A DNA stretch of 50,037 nt from an uncultured Alphaproteobacteria bacterium (GTDB taxonomy: Bacteria > Pseudomonadota > Alphaproteobacteria > HIMB59 > GCA-002718135): positions 145,038-195,074 of the forward strand of contig CABYHL010000001.1 in the NCBI GenBank assembly GCA_902518895.1, given 5' to 3'. This document shows, piece after piece, positions 45,241 through 50,037 of the stretch. The notes beneath the pieces are model-generated. The model was not told the DNA's origin, made no database searches, and saw nothing but the letters and a program-made list of their open reading frames with translations. Made by a program: the position numbers and the translations under genes. How positions within the stretch are numbered: the stretch's first letter is position 1; every line of letters starts with the position of its first letter.

Positions 45241-46491
45241 ATGATTTCTAAATCAGAACGATTACTGATTTTTAGGTTTTTATTTTCTAAGAAATCCGAT
45301 GGCTATGTGTCTATTTTTGCTTGGTTTTCAATAATAGGTATTAGTTTAGGAGTAGCAGCAATTATTATAGTAATGTCTGTTATGAATGGTTTTAGAATTG
45401 ATCTAACTAACAGAATAATTGGACTTAATTCGCACCTTAATATTTATAGTTTTGATAATGAGATAACAAATAAGCAAGCTGATGAACTTATATTGAATAT
45501 TGATAATTCTTTTTTTTACCAACACTACAAATCTATTGAAACAAATGGATTAATTATAAAATCAAATAACTCAAAAGGTGTGATGATCAAAGGCTATGAT
45601 AGATATGATAAAAATCATTATTTGTTTAATTCAATTATTATGGGTGCATTAATTCAAAATCCAAAAAGTGAAATATTAATTGGAGATTCCTTAGCGAGCG
45701 AAATGAATTTAAGCGTGGGAGATAAGGTTAAAATTGCAATTCCAAAGACTGATAAAACAATATTAGGAAATATTCCAAGATTTAAAACATTGGAGGTAGT
45801 AGGTGTATTTGATTTAGGTTTATATGAATATGATTCAAATTTAATTTTTTTATCTTCAGAACTTGTTAGAAAATTAATCTTATATGATGAAGATATATAT
45901 AACAAAATTGAATTCTTTACATCATCTCCTAACGAAATTGAGTTATTTAAAAATAAAGTAGAATTAGAAACATCTAATCTTTTATTAAATTTTTATTCAA
46001 TATCTTGGAAGGATCAAAACAAAACTTTAATAAATGCACTTAAAGTAGAAAAGAATGTTATGTTTATTATCCTTTCTTTAATCATCTTAGTTGCATCATT
46101 AAATATTATTTCAGGTTTAATTATTTTTGTAAAAGAAAAAAATAAGGATATTGGCATTTTAAAAACTATTGGAATGAGTAATAAAAGTATTATAAAAATA
46201 TTTTTTACTATTGGAATCTCAATTGGCTTGATTGGCTCATTAATAGGATTGATAATTGGAATACTTTTCACAATAAATATTAAATCAATTCAAAGTTTTT
46301 TAGAATATTTACTTGGGACAAAGCTCTTTTCCGAAGAAGTCTATTATTTATCATCTTTGCCTTCAAAGATTAGTATAAATGAAGTTGTTTACGTACTTTG
46401 TGTCACTATAATCATATCAATTATTTCAACTATTTTTCCAGCTTTAAGTTCAGCCAGAATAGATCCAGTTAAGAGTTTAAGAAGTGAATAA
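45241..46491 (+). CDS. lolC: Lipoprotein-releasing ABC transporter permease (LolC/LolE family)
   Basis: A 416-residue inner-membrane protein with the LolC/E plan. One N-terminal span follows the RFLFSKKSDGYVSIFAWFSIIGISLGVAAIIIVMSVMNGF signature. A large periplasmic domain (about residues 50-265) comes next, and then three C-terminal spans of the FtsX type (ILVASLNIISGLIIFVKEKNKDIGILKTIGMS). With LolD it extracts outer-membrane lipoproteins and passes them to LolA. Only one permease gene is present, as usual in alphaproteobacteria, so it probably forms a homodimer. It starts right after the proS stop. Confidence 0.94.
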   Translation: MISKSERLLIFRFLFSKKSDGYVSIFAWFSIIGISLGVAAIIIVMSVMNGFRIDLTNRIIGLNSHLNIYSFDNEITNKQADELILNIDNSFFYQHYKSIETNGLIIKSNNSKGVMIKGYDRYDKNHYLFNSIIMGALIQNPKSEILIGDSLASEMNLSVGDKVKIAIPKTDKTILGNIPRFKTLEVVGVFDLGLYEYDSNLIFLSSELVRKLILYDEDIYNKIEFFTSSPNEIELFKNKVELETSNLLLNFYSISWKDQNKTLINALKVEKNVMFIILSLIILVASLNIISGLIIFVKEKNKDIGILKTIGMSNKSIIKIFFTIGISIGLIGSLIGLIIGILFTINIKSIQSFLEYLLGTKLFSEEVYYLSSLPSKISINEVVYVLCVTIIISIISTIFPALSSARIDPVKSLRSE

Positions 46492-47173
46492 CAAATATTT
46501 ATTAGAGATATCCAATTTAAGTAAACATTATTCAAATGAAAATAATTTAAAAATTGAGATAATTAAAAATCTGAATTTTAAATTAATGCAAAACACTAAA
46601 GTTGTGATTGTTGGGCCTTCAGGTTCAGGCAAAACTACTTTTCTTAATATTATTGGTCTACTTGACTCTGAATATGATGGAAAGGTTTATTTTAAGAATA
46701 AAAATATTTCTTTATGCTCTAAAGATGAAACAAATAAAATTAGAGGATTATCAATTGGTTTTATTCATCAATTTTTTCATTTGATTCCTGAACTCACTGT
46801 TATCGAGAATGTTATGCTTCCATTATTAATAAATAAAAATGAAAAGAAAAGTTATGAAATATCCAAAAAACTACTTCTTGAATTTGGTTTAGATGAAAGG
46901 ATTAATTATAAACCTTTAAAGTTATCAGGAGGAGAACAACAAAGAGTCGCTATTGCAAGATCATTAGTTAACAATCCAGATTTAATTTTAGCTGATGAGA
47001 TGACTGGAAATCTTGATGAAGATACTGCTAACAACATTTTTAAATTTTTTATAAATTATATCGAACAAAATAAAAAAACTTTAGTATATGTTACTCATAA
47101 CAAAACGTATTCTTTACTAGCTGATGAAATTTATTATTTTAAAAACAAGAATATACAATTAAAAAATGAATAA
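46484..47173 (+). CDS. lolD: Lipoprotein-releasing ABC transporter ATP-binding protein
   Basis: A 229-residue ABC ATPase. It has Walker A GPSGSGKTT, Q-loop IHQFFHLIPELTVIENVMLPLL, signature LSGGEQQRVAIARSLVNNPDLILADEMTGNLDE and the switch His in VYVTHN. The LIPELTVIENVMLPL region is as in LolD and MacB-type ATPases. The usual ADEPTGNLD reads ADEMTGNLD here, a Pro-to-Met change next to the catalytic Glu. The GTG start at 46484 overlaps lolC by 8 bases, and its end overlaps dnaE by 8 bases. Confidence 0.95.
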   Translation: MNNKYLLEISNLSKHYSNENNLKIEIIKNLNFKLMQNTKVVIVGPSGSGKTTFLNIIGLLDSEYDGKVYFKNKNISLCSKDETNKIRGLSIGFIHQFFHLIPELTVIENVMLPLLINKNEKKSYEISKKLLLEFGLDERINYKPLKLSGGEQQRVAIARSLVNNPDLILADEMTGNLDEDTANNIFKFFINYIEQNKKTLVYVTHNKTYSLLADEIYYFKNKNIQLKNE

Positions 47174-50037
47174 TCCTTTTATTCATTTACGATCTTTATC
47201 TTCATATTCTTTATCTGAAAGTACTCTAAAAATTACTAATTTAGTCGATCTTGCAAAAAAAAATGAGATGCCAGCAATCGCTATTACAGATAATAATAAT
47301 ATGTTTGGAGTATTTGAATTTTCTAAAGAATGTGTAAAAAATAATATTCAACCTATAATTGGATCTTCAATTAATTTATTAGATATTATTACAACTAATC
47401 AAGTTTCCCAAGTTACATTTTTAGTCAAAAATGAAATTGGGTATAGAAATCTATTAGCATTAAGCTCACTTTCTCATCTTAATGAAGGAAATAATGTTGG
47501 TATATACTTTTCACAATTAGAGGAATTTTCTGAAGGTTTATTCTGTTATATAGGTGGTGAATTTAATCCTTTACTTTTATTAAATAAAGAAAACAAAAAA
47601 AAAGATATCATTCAATTAATAGGTGATTTTAAAAAAATTTTTAAGCAAAATTTTCTTTTTGAAATTCAAAGAATAAATGATCAAAATATCGATATTTTTG
47701 AAAAAGAATTTATTAATTTATCTAAAGAATTTGACATACCCCTTATTGGTTCAAATAATATTAAGTATGCTAATAAAGATGATTATACTGCACACGATGC
47801 ATTACTATGTATTGCGCAAAAATCTACTATTAATAATTCTCAAAGAAATACTTCAAATGAAAATATTTATTTTAAGTCAACTGAAGAAATGTATTCAAAT
47901 TTTGAAGATATTCCTGAGATAATACAAAATAACTTAAATATTTCTCTATCTTGTAATTATTTTCCTGAATCAACAAAACCACAATTACCTGAATTTAAAA
48001 ATGATTTAAATTTATCAGCAGAAGATTTTTTATTAAAATCCTCAGAACTAGGGCTTGAAAAAAAAATAAAAGAGAAAAATATTAAGAATATAGAAATTTA
48101 TAATGAAAGATTGAATTATGAAAATGAAATAATAATTAGAATGGGCTTTGCAGGATACTTTTTAATAGTAGCAGATTTTGTTAATTGGGCTAAAGAGCAA
48201 TTCATTCCTGTTGGTCCCGGAAGAGGATCAGGTGCAGGCAGTTTAGTAGCTTGGTGTTTAGGAATAACGGATTTAGATCCATTAGAGTATGAATTATTAT
48301 TTGAAAGATTTTTAAATCCAGAAAGAGTGTCGATGCCAGATTTTGACATAGATTTTTGTCAAACTAGAAGAGATGAAGTTATTGAATATGTAAATAATAA
48401 ATATGGACGTGAGTGTGTCGCTCATATAATTACATTTGGTACTTTGGCATCAAGAGCTGCAGTAAGAGATATTGGAAGGGTTTTAGAAGTTCCGTATGGA
48501 GAAGTAGATTCTTTTGCTAAATTAATACCTTTTAATCCATCAAATCCACTTACTTTAAGTGAGTCTATTAAATCTGAAAGAAGCTTGCAAGAAAGGATAG
48601 AGAGTGATGAAAGAATTTCAAATATTATTGATGTAAGTCTAAAAATTGAAGGAACCCATAGACACGCTTCAACCCATGCTGCTGGAGTTGTAATTGGTCA
48701 TGAAAAGTTATCTAAAGTAGTTCCTTTATACAAAGATCAAAATACTAACACAAATGCTACACAATTTTCAATGAAGTATGTTGAAGAAGCAGGTTTAATA
48801 AAATTTGATTTTCTTGGTTTAACTACATTATCCATTATAGATGATTGTACAAAATTAATAGTTAAAGAAAATAAAAATTTTTTAATAAACAAAATACCTC
48901 TTAATGATACAAAAACTTATGATCAATTGAGTAAGGGAGATACAGTAGGAATATTCCAATTAGAAAGTAATGGTATGGGTAGTGTGCTTCGCCAATTGCA
49001 ACCTGATAGATTTGAAGAAATAATTGCCGTAGTAGCTTTGTTTAGACCTGGACCGATGGATAATATTCCTTCTTTTTGTAATAGAAAACATGGACGTGAA
49101 GAAATCAAATATCTTCATTCAATGTTAGAAGATGTTTTAAAAGAAACTTATGGAATTATTGTCTATCAAGAGCAAGTTATGCAAATTGCACAAGTTTTAT
49201 CAAATTATTCTTTAGGTGAAGCAGATTTATTAAGAAGAGCAATGGGAAAAAAAATTCAAAAAGAAATGGATATGCAAAAATCAAGATTTATTGAAGGCGC
49301 AATTCAAAATAACATTGAAAAAAAAGAAGCATCAAAAATATTTGATTTAGTTGATAAATTTGCTGGCTATGGTTTCAACAAAAGCCATGCAGCTGCTTAT
49401 GCACTAATTTCTTATCAGACTGCATATTTAAAAGCTAATTTTCCACATGAATTCCTTACAGCAACATTAAACTATTCAATTGATAGAACAGATAAAATTA
49501 TTTTACTTAAACAAGAAATAGAAAGGTTAAATATTAACTTTTTAAAACCAGATATAAATTATTCAAATTCTTTATTTTCAATTGAAAACAATCAATCATC
49601 AAAATCGATTAGATTTGGGCTAGCCGCAATTAAGGGCGTTGGATTAAAATCAATTTCAAGAATGGTAGAGGAAAGAAATAAAAATGGAAAATTTAAGAAT
49701 ATTATAGATTTTATGAATAGAGTTTCTAAAGATGTGATCAACAAGAGGCAACTAGAAAAGCTTATTCAGGCTGGTGCATTTGACAGTATAGACTTTAATA
49801 GATCAAAATTATTTAATAATGTACCAAAATTTGTTGACTTATTTGGAGGAGAAAAAAATATCAATCAAGACATGCTTTTTGAAGAAAATGAGATTTCTTT
49901 TGAAGACAAAAATTTATTTAATCAAAATTATGCAAAGTGGAAAAATTCAGAAATCTTATCCAATGAATTAGAGGTAATTGGTTTTTATTTTTCAGATCAT
50001 CCCCTAAATCTTTATCCAAAAAAATTTTTTGAATTAG
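47166..50037 (+). CDS. dnaE: DNA polymerase III subunit alpha (3' truncated by window)
   Basis: An open frame of 957 codons running off the window end, beginning MNNPFIHLRSLSSYSLSEST. The N-terminal PHP domain (FIHLRS, PAIAITDNNNMFGVFEF) is followed by the polymerase III palm: GPGRGSGAGSLVAW, then MPDFDIDFCQTRRDEVIEYV with two catalytic Asp residues. THAAGVVIGH and KFDFLGLTTL come next, and later GYGFNKSHAAAYALISYQTAYLKA. I read the frame through 48,360 base by base and found no break. It copies the chromosome. Overlap with lolD by 8 bases supports the ATG; the gene order proS-lolC-lolD-dnaE is conserved. Confidence 0.97.
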   Translation, partial: MNNPFIHLRSLSSYSLSESTLKITNLVDLAKKNEMPAIAITDNNNMFGVFEFSKECVKNNIQPIIGSSINLLDIITTNQVSQVTFLVKNEIGYRNLLALSSLSHLNEGNNVGIYFSQLEEFSEGLFCYIGGEFNPLLLLNKENKKKDIIQLIGDFKKIFKQNFLFEIQRINDQNIDIFEKEFINLSKEFDIPLIGSNNIKYANKDDYTAHDALLCIAQKSTINNSQRNTSNENIYFKSTEEMYSNFEDIPEIIQNNLNISLSCNYFPESTKPQLPEFKNDLNLSAEDFLLKSSELGLEKKIKEKNIKNIEIYNERLNYENEIIIRMGFAGYFLIVADFVNWAKEQFIPVGPGRGSGAGSLVAWCLGITDLDPLEYELLFERFLNPERVSMPDFDIDFCQTRRDEVIEYVNNKYGRECVAHIITFGTLASRAAVRDIGRVLEVPYGEVDSFAKLIPFNPSNPLTLSESIKSERSLQERIESDERISNIIDVSLKIEGTHRHASTHAAGVVIGHEKLSKVVPLYKDQNTNTNATQFSMKYVEEAGLIKFDFLGLTTLSIIDDCTKLIVKENKNFLINKIPLNDTKTYDQLSKGDTVGIFQLESNGMGSVLRQLQPDRFEEIIAVVALFRPGPMDNIPSFCNRKHGREEIKYLHSMLEDVLKETYGIIVYQEQVMQIAQVLSNYSLGEADLLRRAMGKKIQKEMDMQKSRFIEGAIQNNIEKKEASKIFDLVDKFAGYGFNKSHAAAYALISYQTAYLKANFPHEFLTATLNYSIDRTDKIILLKQEIERLNINFLKPDINYSNSLFSIENNQSSKSIRFGLAAIKGVGLKSISRMVEERNKNGKFKNIIDFMNRVSKDVINKRQLEKLIQAGAFDSIDFNRSKLFNNVPKFVDLFGGEKNINQDMLFEENEISFEDKNLFNQNYAKWKNSEILSNELEVIGFYFSDHPLNLYPKKFFEL

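Noticed and set aside
47677..47922. Plus-strand frame of 81 residues inside dnaE
   Set aside because: It is in a different frame from dnaE, which is continuous here; the composition is Ile/Leu/Lys-rich as expected for a shadow in AT-rich DNA.
1..50037. CRISPR array, prophage or insertion sequence
   Set aside because: No regularly spaced repeats, transposase or phage structural genes were seen on either strand.

Overview
The window is a gene-dense, very AT-rich stretch of what looks like a free-living, streamlined marine alphaproteobacterium. The evidence is gene content and order: tig-clpP-clpX-lon-hup, a complete nuoA-N operon running into birA-coaX-rnj-DUF1467-proS-lolC-lolD-dnaE, and infA-yacG-tRNA-Phe. 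A short editing-domain-less ProS, very short intergenic gaps, many 1-17 bp gene overlaps, and a MntR/MntX manganese pair fit the same picture. The affiliation (SAR11-like, HIMB59/AEGEAN-169-like or a similar lineage) is inference from style and content. No phage, transposon, CRISPR array or foreign-looking island was seen.

Layout. 1-2.8 kb: end of an aldo/keto reductase, an MFS permease, a nitrilase-family hydrolase and a methyltransferase, ending at a clear terminator. 2.9-4.9 kb: mntR facing away from a MntX-type manganese transporter, then two small proteins. 4.8-8.6 kb: murA, hisG (short form), hisD, infA, yacG and tRNA-Phe. 8.6-11.3 kb: a family 9 glycosyltransferase and two amino-acid-type ABC permeases without ATPase or binding protein. 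11.3-16.9 kb: mostly minus strand, with cytochrome c', iolE, glpK and parE, plus a plus-strand class I amidotransferase. 17-20.1 kb: a minus-strand nitrogen block (aminotransferase, PII, glnA). 20.2-26.7 kb: tRNA-His, tRNA-Leu, tig, clpP, clpX, lon, hup, tRNA-Val and tRNA-Asp. 26.8-50 kb: complex I and the conserved downstream cluster, ending inside dnaE.

The most interesting locus is the glnA leader (about 18,400-18,600, minus strand). It carries two tandem copies of the glutamine-binding glnA RNA aptamer whose helices co-vary between copies, followed by a hairpin just upstream of the glnA ribosome binding site. The neighbouring PII gene encodes a T-loop that departs from the canonical uridylylation-site sequence. 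Together they suggest that glutamine sensing for glutamine synthetase is at least partly done by RNA here.

Second-tier observations: a duplicated AGCTAT operator candidate between mntR and mntX, a strong inverted repeat directly before the ABC permease start, a tRNA-Leu only 15 nt ahead of tig, an unrecognised 49-residue basic protein coupled to murA, and a HisG that needs a HisZ not encoded here.
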